A DNA stretch of 64,000 bases, taken from Verrucomicrobiota bacterium. GTDB taxonomy: Bacteria; Verrucomicrobiota; Verrucomicrobiia; Opitutales; Opitutaceae. The translations under genes were made by a program, and so were the position numbers. The stretch lies in NCBI GenBank assembly GCA_016871755.1, contig VHCJ01000004.1, positions 162,909-226,908 of the forward strand, written 5' to 3'. How positions within the stretch are numbered: position 1 is the stretch's first letter; every line of letters starts with the position of its first letter. Below, in pieces: positions 1-8,800 of this stretch. The notes beneath the pieces were generated by a model. That model ran no database searches. It saw nothing but the letters and a program-made list of their open reading frames with translations, and was not told where the DNA came from.

Positions 1-493
1 CGAGCGCGTAGCCCGGGATCGCGTAGCCCGTGAAAACGATGGCCGACGTGATGTTGTCCAGCGCCGTCCGATGCTTGATCGCCTTTAGCACGCCCAGCGG
101 GATGCAGACCGTGTAGACGAGGAAGAGCGTGATCAGTCCGTAGGTCAGGGAAACCGGCAGGCGAGCGAGGATGATGTCGAGCACGGGCTCGTTGAAGCGG
201 TAGGACATGCCCAAGTCACCTCGCAGCACCTTGCCGAGCCAAGTCACATAGGCCGTCAGCGGCGGCTGATCGAATCCGTAGTACGCCTTGAGCTGCGCCA
301 TCTGCTCCTCGGAAATCGCACCGGCACCGGCATCGGCACCACCGCCCAACGCATTTTCGGCGGTCTTCGCCTCCATGATCGCCCGCTCAATCGGCCCCCC
401 GGGCACCACGCGGGTAATCAGGAACACGATCAGGGTGATTCCCAAGAGGGTTGGGGGAATCAGAACGAGGCGGCGTGCAAAATAGTCCCGCAT
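1..493 (-). CDS. yejB: Peptide/microcin-type ABC transporter permease, YejB-like (C-terminus outside window)
   Basis: The reverse strand encodes a protein beginning MRDYFARRLVLIPPTLLGI, followed by a hydrophobic first membrane segment (about residues 8-28) and a PGGPIERAI motif. That N-terminus is typical of the YejB branch of oligopeptide ABC permeases. A Gly/Ala-rich periplasmic loop and the sequence GDLGMSYRFNEPV follow, as in inner-membrane DppB/OppB-type permeases. Only the first 164 or so residues are in the window; the rest lies to the left. The ATG at 493 is the natural start because the transmembrane helix follows directly. Partner YejA/E/F genes are not visible. Family assignment is fairly secure, substrate is not. 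Confidence 0.8.
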   Translation of the reverse strand, partial: MRDYFARRLVLIPPTLLGITLIVFLITRVVPGGPIERAIMEAKTAENALGGGADAGAGAISEEQMAQLKAYYGFDQPPLTAYVTWLGKVLRGDLGMSYRFNEPVLDIILARLPVSLTYGLITLFLVYTVCIPLGVLKAIKHRTALDNITSAIVFTGYAIPGYAL

Positions 494-858
494 GCGGGGT
501 GATTCGAAGGGGTCTGTTAACCGGGACCAAGAACGAGGCCTTCGCAAGACATTGTCACGCGAAAGCCAGCGCCGCCATCCGTTTGCTTGAGGGAGCGGAT
601 CAGCATCCCTAGGCGAATTGCGCGCTTCGCGGGAGCGATCGGGACGCCGCGCATGCGGGCTTCCCGGTCCACGGTCAGCCCGTCGCCTTGGCGCGTGCGT
701 CGCCGCTCGGGCTCATTGCGGTCCGGTTACGCGCGGTGGACGGTCGGGCGTAACGCCGGTACCCTCCGTCCCCGGGGCACCGCGCGTCTGCCTTGGGGCG
801 GCCGCGTGGGCTCGCCTTTTGCGTTTACTTCCGAAAACCAGATAACTTACAAAGACCT
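494..858. other. Divergent intergenic region, no gene seen
   Basis: About 365 bases separate the leftward permease from the rightward lipid-type operon. Short open frames here (for example 587-862) have arginine-rich, shadow-like translations and no recognisable motif. The last 40 bases are noticeably more A+T-rich than the rest and probably hold the promoter of the rightward operon, but I cannot place convincing -35/-10 boxes. Confidence 0.5.
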
Positions 859-1854
859 ATGATGTCCGATGTCCCCCCGAGCAATGAGGCGGCTCCGAAC
901 CGAGCGGAAGTGCCACCCAAGCCGTTCTCCCCCGAGGACGAGGTTGCCATGCGGGAGTCGCTCAAACGTTGCTCGGCGGCCACGGTCGAGGCAGCGGTGC
1001 AGTTCCGCCGGACCCGGGATGTGGCCCTGCTGCCGACCATTGTCCTGGGCGTGATCGAACGCTTCGTGGAGTTGGAGCTGCGTCCGAAGCTGCGCGAGGG
1101 CGACGACGATCTCCGCTTGGTCGAAGACCTCGGAGTCGACTCGCTCACGATGATGGAGACCGTGATGCTCGTGGAGGAGGTGCTGCAGATGCAGACCAAT
1201 AACGACGAATTGCGCAACCTGCGCACCGTCGGCGACGTGAAGACCTTCATTGATTGCAAGGTGCGTGGCCTGCCCCTGCCGAAACCAACGCGGTTCCTTC
1301 CGGTCGAGCAGGTGGCGGCGGTGATGCCGATCCAGCCGCCGTTCCTCTTCATCAACGAGGCGCAGATCGGATCGGCCGGCGCGCAGGGCAAGTACAAGAT
1401 CACCGGTCAGGAATTTTTCCTCCAGGGGCATTTCAAGGACAACCCGGTCCTCCCGGCCTCGATCATGCTCGAGGCGCTGGGGCAACTCGCGGTGCTGTTT
1501 CTCCTTGAGGGCGCGCACGCGGAGCCCGGGAAGCGGGTCGATCCGTCGCGCATCCTATTCACGAGTTGTGAAGGCGTCCGGTGCCATCGCATCTGCCGTC
1601 CGGGCGACACGCTCACGCTCAGCGTGCGACCGCGGCGGGTGAAGATGCCGCTGGCGACGTTCGAAGGCTCCATCCGCGTCGGTCAGGACAAGGCCGCGGT
1701 CGCGGAGGAGGTCACGCTCACGTTTGCCTACGCCGACGGGGCGACCCAGACGGTCGGTGCGAGAGACAACGCGGCCGCCGGCGCGCCGTCACACCCCCGC
1801 GACGCCGCCGGAGGGCAGCCTCCGCTGGCGGCGGCAGCGGTCTCGGCGTCCTAG
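859..1854 (+). CDS. Acyl carrier protein fused to FabZ-like hotdog dehydratase domain
   Basis: Two domains are visible in about 331 residues. Residues 60-130 form an acyl carrier protein with the phosphopantetheine motif EDLGVDSLTMME (Ser95). Residues 145-300 form a FabZ/FabA-like hotdog fold: MPIQPPFLF, then GHFKDNPVLPASIMLEALGQ. In FabZ the first motif is PHRYPFL with the catalytic His; here that position is Ile158, while the partner Glu (E205) is kept. The domain may therefore bind an acyl-ACP without dehydrating it, or use other chemistry. The start is one of two adjacent ATGs (859 or 862), because upstream codons give unlike sequence. First gene of a rightward operon with ketosynthase and reductase. 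A low-complexity Ala-rich tail ends the protein. Confidence 0.8.
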   Translation: MMSDVPPSNEAAPNRAEVPPKPFSPEDEVAMRESLKRCSAATVEAAVQFRRTRDVALLPTIVLGVIERFVELELRPKLREGDDDLRLVEDLGVDSLTMMETVMLVEEVLQMQTNNDELRNLRTVGDVKTFIDCKVRGLPLPKPTRFLPVEQVAAVMPIQPPFLFINEAQIGSAGAQGKYKITGQEFFLQGHFKDNPVLPASIMLEALGQLAVLFLLEGAHAEPGKRVDPSRILFTSCEGVRCHRICRPGDTLTLSVRPRRVKMPLATFEGSIRVGQDKAAVAEEVTLTFAYADGATQTVGARDNAAAGAPSHPRDAAGGQPPLAAAAVSAS

Positions 1855-1965
1855 GTTCTGGTGGGGCGGGCGGGGATCTCGGTTCCCGCGTTGACCCCGC
1901 AGGACGCAGCATCAGGATTGGGGTTTTCCCGGCACCTGATTCCGCCCGGTGCCGTTCTGACAACC

Positions 1966-3225
1966 ATGGCTCGGATTTTCGTCACCGGCGTCGGCTTCAT
2001 TACCAGCATCGGCAACGACCGCGAGGCGGTCTCCCGCAGTCTGCGCGAGTTGCGGCACGGCATGGTGCGCTACCCGCCGTTCGACAAGCCGGAGGTCCCG
2101 GTCAAGGTCGCGGCCCCGGTGCGCGGCTTCGGGGTGGACTCCCCGGATCCCGAGGACTGGACCTACCCGTCGGAGTACCGACTGAAACGGGAGGTTCTGC
2201 GGAGCCTCTGTCCGAACGCGCTCTTTGCTTATTGCGCGATGCAGCAGGCGATCCGCGATGCGCGCCTCGGGGATACCGACATCTCCAATCAGGACACCGG
2301 GCTCTATGCCGCGTCGGGCGGGTCGCCCACGATCCTGGGCCGGTTGCTGAATCAAATGTACCAGCAGGGAGTGATGCGGTGTCCGCCGCTGGGCATCGTG
2401 GCCTCGATCGCCGGCACGGTGCAGTTCAACCTCGTCGCTCACTTCAAGATCAAGGGAGTGTCCTGCGGCTTGTCGTCGGCGTGTGCATCATCCTCCCACG
2501 CCCTCGGGTTCGCTTTCGACGATCTGGTTCTCGGACGACAGAAGCGGATGTTCGTGGTGGGCGCGGAGGACGGCAACGTGGATACGATTCTCCCGTTCGC
2601 GGGCATGCGGGCGCTGTCGCTCAATCCGGATCCGGACACGGCGTCCCGGCCCTTCGACGTGGCGCGGGATGGCTTCGTGGGAACCGGGGGGGCGACGGTC
2701 CTCGTGCTGGAGACGGAAGCGGAGGTGGAGCGCCGCGGCGTCGTGCCCTACTGCGAGGTCGCGGGATGGGGGCAGGCGTCGGACGGGTACAACGTCGCCA
2801 TCTCCCATCCGGAGGGGCACGGTCTGCGCCTCGCGATCGAGCGGTCGCTGCGGGCGGCGGGCATCGCATCGACGGAGGTGGATTACGTGAACGCGCATGC
2901 CACGTCGACGCCGATCGGGGATATCTCGGAGGTGCGGGCGCTGCGCGCGGTTTTCGGCAGCGACATCGGCCGGGTGGCGGTGAGTTCGACGAAGGCGCTG
3001 ACGGGTCACGGACTCTCCCTTGCGGGCGCGATGGAGACCGGATTCTGCGCCCTCGCGCTGCGGGAGGGATTCCTCCCCGGCTCCGCGCACCTCTCGAACC
3101 CGGATCCGGCGTGTGCCGGCATGAACATCCCCCGTCAGACCGTCGCCGCTGAACCGCGGGTCGTGTTGAACAACAGCAGCGGATTCGGCGGTGCCAACGT
3201 CTGTCTCGTGCTCCGTCGTGCCTAG
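1966..3225 (+). CDS. Beta-ketoacyl-ACP synthase (FabF/FabB type)
   Basis: A 419-residue thiolase-fold condensing enzyme. The Cys-His-His triad is complete: Cys173 in SSACASSSH, His311 in VNAHATSTPIGD and His348 in TGHGLSLAGA. The enzyme should extend an acyl chain on ACP by Claisen condensation. ATG 1966 starts the usual ARIFVTGVGF strand; an upstream in-frame extension to 1861 looks non-coding. It lies 111 bases after the ACP-dehydratase fusion and overlaps the SDR gene, so it probably supplies a dedicated acyl or beta-keto chain to this cluster rather than general fatty acid synthesis. General FabF is not excluded, but the setting among glycosyltransferases argues against it. Confidence 0.85.
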   Translation: MARIFVTGVGFITSIGNDREAVSRSLRELRHGMVRYPPFDKPEVPVKVAAPVRGFGVDSPDPEDWTYPSEYRLKREVLRSLCPNALFAYCAMQQAIRDARLGDTDISNQDTGLYAASGGSPTILGRLLNQMYQQGVMRCPPLGIVASIAGTVQFNLVAHFKIKGVSCGLSSACASSSHALGFAFDDLVLGRQKRMFVVGAEDGNVDTILPFAGMRALSLNPDPDTASRPFDVARDGFVGTGGATVLVLETEAEVERRGVVPYCEVAGWGQASDGYNVAISHPEGHGLRLAIERSLRAAGIASTEVDYVNAHATSTPIGDISEVRALRAVFGSDIGRVAVSSTKALTGHGLSLAGAMETGFCALALREGFLPGSAHLSNPDPACAGMNIPRQTVAAEPRVVLNNSSGFGGANVCLVLRRA

Positions 3226-4075
3226 CCTCACACCCGTTGCGGAGACCCGGAGCGCGCTGGAACGGCGCACGGCGTGGGTGTCGGGCGCGAGCAGCGGCCT
3301 CGGCCACGCCGTCGTGGCGCTTCTGCTCGCGGAGGGCTACGACGTCTGGGGCACCGCGCGCGACCTCGGCCGGCTGTCCAGTTGGTCCGGCGATCCACGC
3401 TTCCATGCGGTCGCGCTCGACCTGCGGGATCCGGCGGGGGCGGAGGCCGCTTTCCTCGCCGCGCAGCGCGCCGCCGGCGGGGCGTTCACGGTCTGCGTGC
3501 AGAACGCCGGCTTCGGCGAATTCGGCGCATTCGCGGCGGCGGATGCGGGCGTCTGGGAGGACGCCGTGGCCGCCCTGTTGCTCAGCACGGCCCGCCTCAG
3601 CCGACTCGCGGTGCAGGGGTTCGCCACGCGTCCGCCCGGCCGCGGCACCTTGGTGCACGTCTCCTCGCTGGCGGTGGAATTTCCCTTGCCGCTGATGAGC
3701 GGCTACAACGTGGCGAAGGCCGGCCTCTCGGCTCTGAGCGAGAGTTTGATCGTTGAATGCCGCGGGACGGCCGTCACGGTGATTGATTTCCGGCCCGGCG
3801 ACACCCGCACCCCGTTCAACCAAGCCATGCGAGCCACCGCTGCCCTCGACCACGCGCGCGAACAACGGATTTGGGCACGGCTGGAGCGCAACCTTGCGGA
3901 GGGACCGTCGCCGGAGACCGTGGCCCATGATCTCATCCGCGCGCTGCGGCGCGGCCGCTCCGGCGTGGTGCGAAGCGGTTCCTTCTTCCAGGCGCGGCTC
4001 GGGCCGCTCCTCGCCCGCCTCGCCCCGGGCGGGCTGCGCCGTTGGGTGCTCGCGCAGTATTTCGGGGTCCATTGA
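3218..4075 (+). CDS. Short-chain dehydrogenase/reductase
   Basis: A classical SDR of 285 residues with the cofactor motif GASSGLG near residue 24, the NAG motif (QNAGFGEFG) and the catalytic YNVAK (Tyr163, Lys167) preceded by a VSSLA serine. I chose the GTG at 3218, which overlaps the ketosynthase stop by 8 bases, because the sequence before it (from ATG 3191) reads as out-of-family. Its position directly after a ketosynthase suggests reduction of a beta-keto intermediate, either 3-ketoacyl-ACP or a 3-keto long-chain base, using NAD(P)H. The substrate cannot be read from the sequence. Confidence 0.8.
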   Translation: MPSLTPVAETRSALERRTAWVSGASSGLGHAVVALLLAEGYDVWGTARDLGRLSSWSGDPRFHAVALDLRDPAGAEAAFLAAQRAAGGAFTVCVQNAGFGEFGAFAAADAGVWEDAVAALLLSTARLSRLAVQGFATRPPGRGTLVHVSSLAVEFPLPLMSGYNVAKAGLSALSESLIVECRGTAVTVIDFRPGDTRTPFNQAMRATAALDHAREQRIWARLERNLAEGPSPETVAHDLIRALRRGRSGVVRSGSFFQARLGPLLARLAPGGLRRWVLAQYFGVH

Positions 4076-4077
4076 GC

Positions 4078-5307
4078 GTGGAGCAGGTCCGCATCCTCGT
4101 CCTCACCTCGAGCACCGGCGGTGGTCACGACGCCCGCGCCGAGGCCTTCGCGGATTGGTGCTTCCAACTCTACCGCCACGGCGTGGACGTCCGCATCGAA
4201 CAGATGCTCGAGCGCTCCTCCGTCGTGAACCGCGGCGGCGTGCATCTCTACAACTGGATCCAGCGCCGGGTGCCCTTCCTGCACGGGATCTACTACGCGA
4301 TCGTGGAGCTGCTGGCCGTGCTCAACCGCCGCACGGTCTCCCTCGGCCGCGGGTATTACGTCGACGCGCTCCGCGAGTACCGCCCGCACCTCATTCTCAG
4401 CGTGCACGACTGCCTGAACCGCGGGTACTTTCCGCTCGCGCGGCGCATCCTCGCGCCTGACCGCGTACGTTGCGTGACGTACTGCGGCGAGTTCTCCGGC
4501 GGCTGGGGCTATTCCGTCAATTGGATCGAGCCGACGGTTGACCGCTATTACTCGCGCACGCCGACCGCCCGCGACTTCGCGGTGCGCAAGGGCATTCCGG
4601 CGGACCGCTGCCTCGTGCGGGGTCACCTGATGGCGCCCCGCGCGCACCGCGAGGTGTTCGACGCCGCCGGTGTCGCGCGCTTCCGTGAGCAGGATCTTGG
4701 ACTGAAGGCGGACCGCCTCACGGTCTTCCTCGCGACTGGCGGCAACGGCGCGAACAACCACTTCGCCCTGCTGCCCGCGCTGATCAAGCACTCCGACCGT
4801 GTGCAGGCGATCGTGATCTGCGGGCGCGACAAGGACACCCACCACGCGCTGGTGCGGTGGCGGGCGCAGCATCCGGAGCTCCGTCTCTACATCGAGGGCT
4901 ACTCCGACCAGGTCCACCGCCTCATGCAGGCGAGCGACGTGATCGTCACTCGCGGCGGCACCACTACCTGCGCGAAGGCGCTGCACTTCCGGTGCCCGAT
5001 CATCTTCAATGCCTTCGGTGGCATCATGCCGCAGGAGCGCCTGACGTGGAAGTTCTTCCGTAACGGGGCGCAGTCGGCCAAGATCGAGCAGGCGGGGGAC
5101 TTCGCCGACTTGCTGTCGGGCTGGGTCCGCGCGCCGGAGCGTTTCGACGCCTACCGTCGGGCTTTCCTAAGCCTGCGCTACGCGGAGGACCCCACGCTGT
5201 TGATCGACGAGATCGTGCAACTGGCGGCGGACGCCGCGAACCTGTCGCTGCGACGCTGGCCCTTTGAAGCGCTCGAGCCTGGCCCCGCTGGAGGATCGAG
5301 ACCGTGA
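4078..5307 (+). CDS. MGDG synthase-like glycosyltransferase (GT28 type)
   Basis: The N-terminus VRILVLTSSTGGGHD matches the nucleotide-sugar glycosyltransferases that act on membrane lipids (plant and bacterial MGDG synthase, processive diacylglycerol glucosyltransferases). The C-terminal half has FLATGGNGANNH and a donor-binding VTRGGTTTCAKAL loop typical of GT28/MurG folds. About 409 residues. The start may be GTG 4078 or TTG 4072, the latter overlapping the SDR stop as TTGA; either implies translational coupling. The enzyme is expected at the inner face of the membrane, adding a hexose to a lipid, which fits the acyl-chain genes just upstream. Donor and acceptor are unknown. Confidence 0.8.
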   Translation: MEQVRILVLTSSTGGGHDARAEAFADWCFQLYRHGVDVRIEQMLERSSVVNRGGVHLYNWIQRRVPFLHGIYYAIVELLAVLNRRTVSLGRGYYVDALREYRPHLILSVHDCLNRGYFPLARRILAPDRVRCVTYCGEFSGGWGYSVNWIEPTVDRYYSRTPTARDFAVRKGIPADRCLVRGHLMAPRAHREVFDAAGVARFREQDLGLKADRLTVFLATGGNGANNHFALLPALIKHSDRVQAIVICGRDKDTHHALVRWRAQHPELRLYIEGYSDQVHRLMQASDVIVTRGGTTTCAKALHFRCPIIFNAFGGIMPQERLTWKFFRNGAQSAKIEQAGDFADLLSGWVRAPERFDAYRRAFLSLRYAEDPTLLIDEIVQLAADAANLSLRRWPFEALEPGPAGGSRP

Positions 5308-6521
5308 GCGCGTCCTCGCCGACCGTGGCCTACCTGTTCACCACGTTCCCGAAGGTCTCGGAGACGTTTCTGCAGCGGGAGGTGCGGGCGATGCTCGGGC
5401 AGGGAGTCGACGTGCGGTTGTTTTCGCTCTGGGGCGGCGGCGGGACGTTCGCCGGCGTGCCGGTGGCGACGTTTTCCAAATGGCGGCTGCTGGGACTCCT
5501 CGGGATCATCCCGTGGGCGGCGGTGGTCCACCCGCGCGTATTCTGGCGCCTCGTGGCGGGCGTGTTGACGCGGCGAAGCGGTTCCGCGTTGACCCTCTTG
5601 GAGAACTTTCTCGGTGCGGGCTTTGCGGGGGTCCACTACCGCGGGTTCCGCCGGGCCGGAGTCCAGTGGATCCACGCGGTGTGGGGCGGCGGTCCGGCGA
5701 CCGCAGCGTGGATTCTGCATCGCCTCAACGGCCATCCCTACAGCGTCGGGGTGCACGCCTACGACTCTATTCAGGACGGCGGCGATCCGTGGCTGCCGGA
5801 GAAAGTGGCGGCGGCGCGATTCGTCCACACCTCGACGGCCATGGCGGCGACGGAACTGCAGCGCCGCGGGCTGGGGCGGGGGAAGGTGCTCGTGATTCGG
5901 AGGGGGCTCGACGCTTTTCCCGCGCTGCGTCCGCTCCGCGATCGGCGCGAGCCCCTTCGCATCCTCTGTGTGGCCCGACTCGTGGAAAAAAAGGGTCTCC
6001 TGCGGCAGGTCGCCGTCTACCGTCACCTCAAAGGGCAATCCTTCTCCTTCACCGTGCGAATCGTCGGTGAGGGGCCGTTGCGAGCGGCACTGGACCGAAA
6101 GATCGACGAAGATGGCCTTCGTGATCGCGTGCAGTTGCTCGGGCAGCTTCCTTCCTCCGAGGTCTGGCGCCAACTGGAGTGGGCGGACGTGCTGGTGCAC
6201 ACCGGCGTGGTTGCGGCCAGCGGCGATCGCGACGGCCTGCCGAACGTCATCCCGGAGGCGATGAGTGCGGGCGTACTCGTGGTCACCACGCCGGAGGCCG
6301 GCCCGCAGGAGGCGGTGACCGAGGGACGGTCCGGCTTCGTGGCGCCGCTGGACGAGCCGGCGCGCTGGGAGGCGGCGTTGCGTCGCATCGTCACGGACGA
6401 TGCGCTCGCGGAGGCCGTGCGCCGCGAAGCCCGGCGATGGACGGAGGAAAACTACGACGCGCAGCGCAACGCGGCGGTGCTGGCCGCGGCCTTCCGGTCG
6501 GGCGGGAGGCAGGAGCCATGA
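5304..6521 (+). CDS. GT4-family glycosyltransferase (WcaL-like)
   Basis: A GT-B retaining glycosyltransferase of 405 residues. It opens with TFPKVSETFLQREV, the signature of colanic-acid WcaL-like and related GT4 enzymes. The C-terminal domain has a KKGLLRQVAVYRHL-type segment after the RLVEKK strand, GEGPLRAAL, LGQLPSSEV and a nucleotide-sugar pocket PNVIPEAMSAG. Its GTG start overlaps the previous stop (GTGA), and its own stop overlaps the next start (ATGA), so the genes are coupled. It likely adds a second sugar to the lipid or glycan made by this cluster. Confidence 0.85.
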   Translation: MSASSPTVAYLFTTFPKVSETFLQREVRAMLGQGVDVRLFSLWGGGGTFAGVPVATFSKWRLLGLLGIIPWAAVVHPRVFWRLVAGVLTRRSGSALTLLENFLGAGFAGVHYRGFRRAGVQWIHAVWGGGPATAAWILHRLNGHPYSVGVHAYDSIQDGGDPWLPEKVAAARFVHTSTAMAATELQRRGLGRGKVLVIRRGLDAFPALRPLRDRREPLRILCVARLVEKKGLLRQVAVYRHLKGQSFSFTVRIVGEGPLRAALDRKIDEDGLRDRVQLLGQLPSSEVWRQLEWADVLVHTGVVAASGDRDGLPNVIPEAMSAGVLVVTTPEAGPQEAVTEGRSGFVAPLDEPARWEAALRRIVTDDALAEAVRREARRWTEENYDAQRNAAVLAAAFRSGGRQEP

Positions 6522-7564
6522 TCTTCCTCGATGTCACCCAGGCGTCGCGGTCGCCGCATTTCTCCGGACTGAATCGCGTTTCCGCGTGTTTGCGTTCGGC
6601 GGGCTCGGACGTCGTCACACCCATCCGCTGGCGGGAGTGGTCCGGGGAACTCGGTCCGGGGGACTGTTTCCTGACCAGCGAGCTCTTCTCGGACGAGGAG
6701 CGTCCGGGGATCCGCACTTGGCTCGCGCGCCGGGGCGGTCGCGCCGTCGCCGTCTTTCACGATGCGATTCCGCTGCGGCAGCCGCAAATCGCGTGGGCTC
6801 GCAGCGTCGGGCGTCACGCGGCGTACGTGAAACTCCTGGCGGAGTTCGACGACGTGCTGGCGGTGTCGGCGGACAGCGCGCGGGACCTCGATGAACTCTG
6901 GCGCTGGCAGGGCGTGGTCCCGCGGGCGAGGATCGGCGTGATCACCCTCGGAGCCGACGGATTGGGTCAGCCGCGCGGGGTTCCGCCCGCGACGATGCCG
7001 CCACGCAACGTGGTCGCCGTCGGCATCCTTGAGCCCCGCAAGAACCAGACCGTCCTGCTTGATGCCGCGGAGCGGCTTTGGCGTCGCGGTCGGCTGTTTC
7101 GGATCGTGGTCGTGGGCCGGGTAAACCCTCACTTCGGGGGGCCGATCGCCCGGCGCGTGGCGGCGCTGGGCCGACGTTATCCCGGCCTCGTGGTGCATGA
7201 GGCGCGTCTCGACGATGTGCGTCTTGCGGAGCGGCTCGATGGTGCTCGATGCACCGCGTTTCCCAGTCTCGCGGAAGGGTGCGGGCTGCCTGTCCTTGAG
7301 TCCCTGTGGGCCGGACGACCCTGTCTCTGCGGGGACGTCGCTGCGATCCGGGAGAGCGCGGTCGGGGGCGGTTGCGAGGTGCTGCTCCCGCATGACGTGG
7401 CGGCGTGGGAGCAGGCGCTTGAGCGCATGCTCTTTGATGACGCGCATTGGCGCATGCGGATGCGCGAGGCGACGGAGCGGCGGCTACCGCGTTGGAGCGG
7501 TACGATCGCGTCCGTGCTGCAGGCGTGCCGCGGGCACCGGGTGGCCGCGGGCACGGGTGTCTAG
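6518..7564 (+). CDS. GT4-family glycosyltransferase
   Basis: A 348-residue glycosyltransferase. The N-terminal acceptor domain begins MIFLDVTQASRSPHFSG. The C-terminal donor domain has GILEPRKNQTVLLDAAERL and FPSLAEGCGLPVLESLWAG, the EGxGLPxLE motif of GT4. ATG 6518 overlaps the previous stop as ATGA and follows a purine-rich GGAGGCAGGAG site. The gene ends 4 bases into the convergent alpha-oxoamine synthase, so the two operons meet tail to tail. It resembles the GT encoded at 8801-10003 in opening motif (VDLSHTSH there, LDVTQASRS here), which hints that the two are paralogues. Confidence 0.85.
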   Translation: MIFLDVTQASRSPHFSGLNRVSACLRSAGSDVVTPIRWREWSGELGPGDCFLTSELFSDEERPGIRTWLARRGGRAVAVFHDAIPLRQPQIAWARSVGRHAAYVKLLAEFDDVLAVSADSARDLDELWRWQGVVPRARIGVITLGADGLGQPRGVPPATMPPRNVVAVGILEPRKNQTVLLDAAERLWRRGRLFRIVVVGRVNPHFGGPIARRVAALGRRYPGLVVHEARLDDVRLAERLDGARCTAFPSLAEGCGLPVLESLWAGRPCLCGDVAAIRESAVGGGCEVLLPHDVAAWEQALERMLFDDAHWRMRMREATERRLPRWSGTIASVLQACRGHRVAAGTGV

Positions 7565-8757
7565 AGCGACTTGACCGCGTGGGCCATCGCCTCGCCGATG
7601 CGATCGATTTCCTCGTCTGTGTGCATCGCTGACACTGCGGTGCGGATGAGGTCCTTGCCCGGTGGCACGGCGGGAGCGATGGACATCACCGTGAAGATGC
7701 CGCGATCCAGCAGGGCGCGCCAGAACCGATAGGCGTTCTCCCGGGAGCCGAGGACGATCGGAACCGCCGGGGTCTGGGTCTCCCACGTGTCGAGTCCCAG
7801 TGACTTCAAGATCGCGAGGTAGCGCCGGGTGTTGCGCCAGAGTCGTTCCAAGTGCTCGGGCTCCGACTGCATCAACTGCAGCGCGGCGAGGGCCGCACCG
7901 GCCTGGCTCGGGGCGATCGCGGCCGAGAAGATCGTCTGCTTCGAATGCGTGCGCAGGTACTCGATGGTTTCCCGCGAGCCGGCGACGAAGCCGCCCGTGC
8001 TCGCCAGCGATTTCGACAGGCTGCCGCAGAGCACGTCGATCTTGTCGCTCAGGCCGAAATGATCCGCCGTACCCCGGCCCTGCCGCCCGAGCACGCCGAA
8101 TCCGTGCGCGTCGTCGAGCACCGTGAAGCAACCATACTCCCCGGCGATCTCCGTGAGCTCCGGGAGGCGGGCGATGTGTCCCTCCATCGAATACACTCCC
8201 TCGATGATGAGCAGCTTGGCCGCGTCGGCGCCGGCAGTCTGGAGCAACTGGCGCAGGTCGTCCGGGTTGTTGTGGGAAAATCGCTCGACGGTGGCGTGCG
8301 ACAGGCGGATGCCATCCCAGAGGCAGGAGTGCAGGTTTTTGTCCGCGAGGACGAGGTCGCCCTTCTGCGCAAAGCCGGCGACGCTGGCCATCACGGAGAG
8401 GTAGCCGGCGGAGTGCACGTGACAGGCCTCGCGCCCGAGAAACCCGGCCAGCGCGTCCTCAAGCTCAAGGTGGTAGGCGCGGGAGCCGTTGGACGGCCGT
8501 GCACCGGTCGTGCTGGTGCCCCAGCGCCGGACTGCGGCCTGCGCCGCCTCGATCACCTTGGGGTGGAAGGAGAACCCGAGGTAATCATTGCTCGAGAGCA
8601 TGATCATCTCTTTCCCGTCCAACCTCACGCGCGTCCCCGCCTGCTCCTCCATGGCGTGGTAGTAGGGGGCGTACTTCAGGCGCATCTTCGTCGCATAGTC
8701 AATGCGACACCGCTCCAGCAGCGGCTTCGAAGCCCGGTTGAAAAAGGGGAACGCCAT
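7561..8757 (-). CDS. Alpha-oxoamine synthase (serine palmitoyltransferase/AONS family)
   Basis: A 398-residue PLP enzyme of fold type I. Visible family features are the acyl/PLP segment GTSTTGARPSNGS, the cofactor-stacking region DKNLHSCLWDG, the PLP aspartate and histidine in LDDAHGFGVLG, and the Schiff-base lysine Lys249 in GSLSKSLASTGGF. The family condenses an amino acid with an acyl thioester with loss of CO2: serine palmitoyltransferase, BioF, KBL or ALAS. No biotin genes are near, while ACP, ketosynthase, SDR and lipid glycosyltransferases are, so a long-chain-base (sphingoid-like) role is the best inference; BioF is the main alternative. ATG 8757 begins MAFPFFNRASKPL; the longer upstream frame is not family-like. 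Last gene of a leftward operon. Confidence 0.75.
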   Translation of the reverse strand: MAFPFFNRASKPLLERCRIDYATKMRLKYAPYYHAMEEQAGTRVRLDGKEMIMLSSNDYLGFSFHPKVIEAAQAAVRRWGTSTTGARPSNGSRAYHLELEDALAGFLGREACHVHSAGYLSVMASVAGFAQKGDLVLADKNLHSCLWDGIRLSHATVERFSHNNPDDLRQLLQTAGADAAKLLIIEGVYSMEGHIARLPELTEIAGEYGCFTVLDDAHGFGVLGRQGRGTADHFGLSDKIDVLCGSLSKSLASTGGFVAGSRETIEYLRTHSKQTIFSAAIAPSQAGAALAALQLMQSEPEHLERLWRNTRRYLAILKSLGLDTWETQTPAVPIVLGSRENAYRFWRALLDRGIFTVMSIAPAVPPGKDLIRTAVSAMHTDEEIDRIGEAMAHAVKSL

Positions 8758-8800
8758 GAGACGGCAACGCTGCCCCGACCGCCGGCGGAGGCAACTGGTT

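Noticed and set aside
1581..3152. 523-codon plus-strand open frame
   Set aside because: Different frame over the ACP-dehydratase end and the ketosynthase; both real genes have catalytic motifs.
2621..4072. 483-codon minus-strand open frame
   Set aside because: Antisense to the ketosynthase and SDR; Arg/Pro-rich translation without motif.
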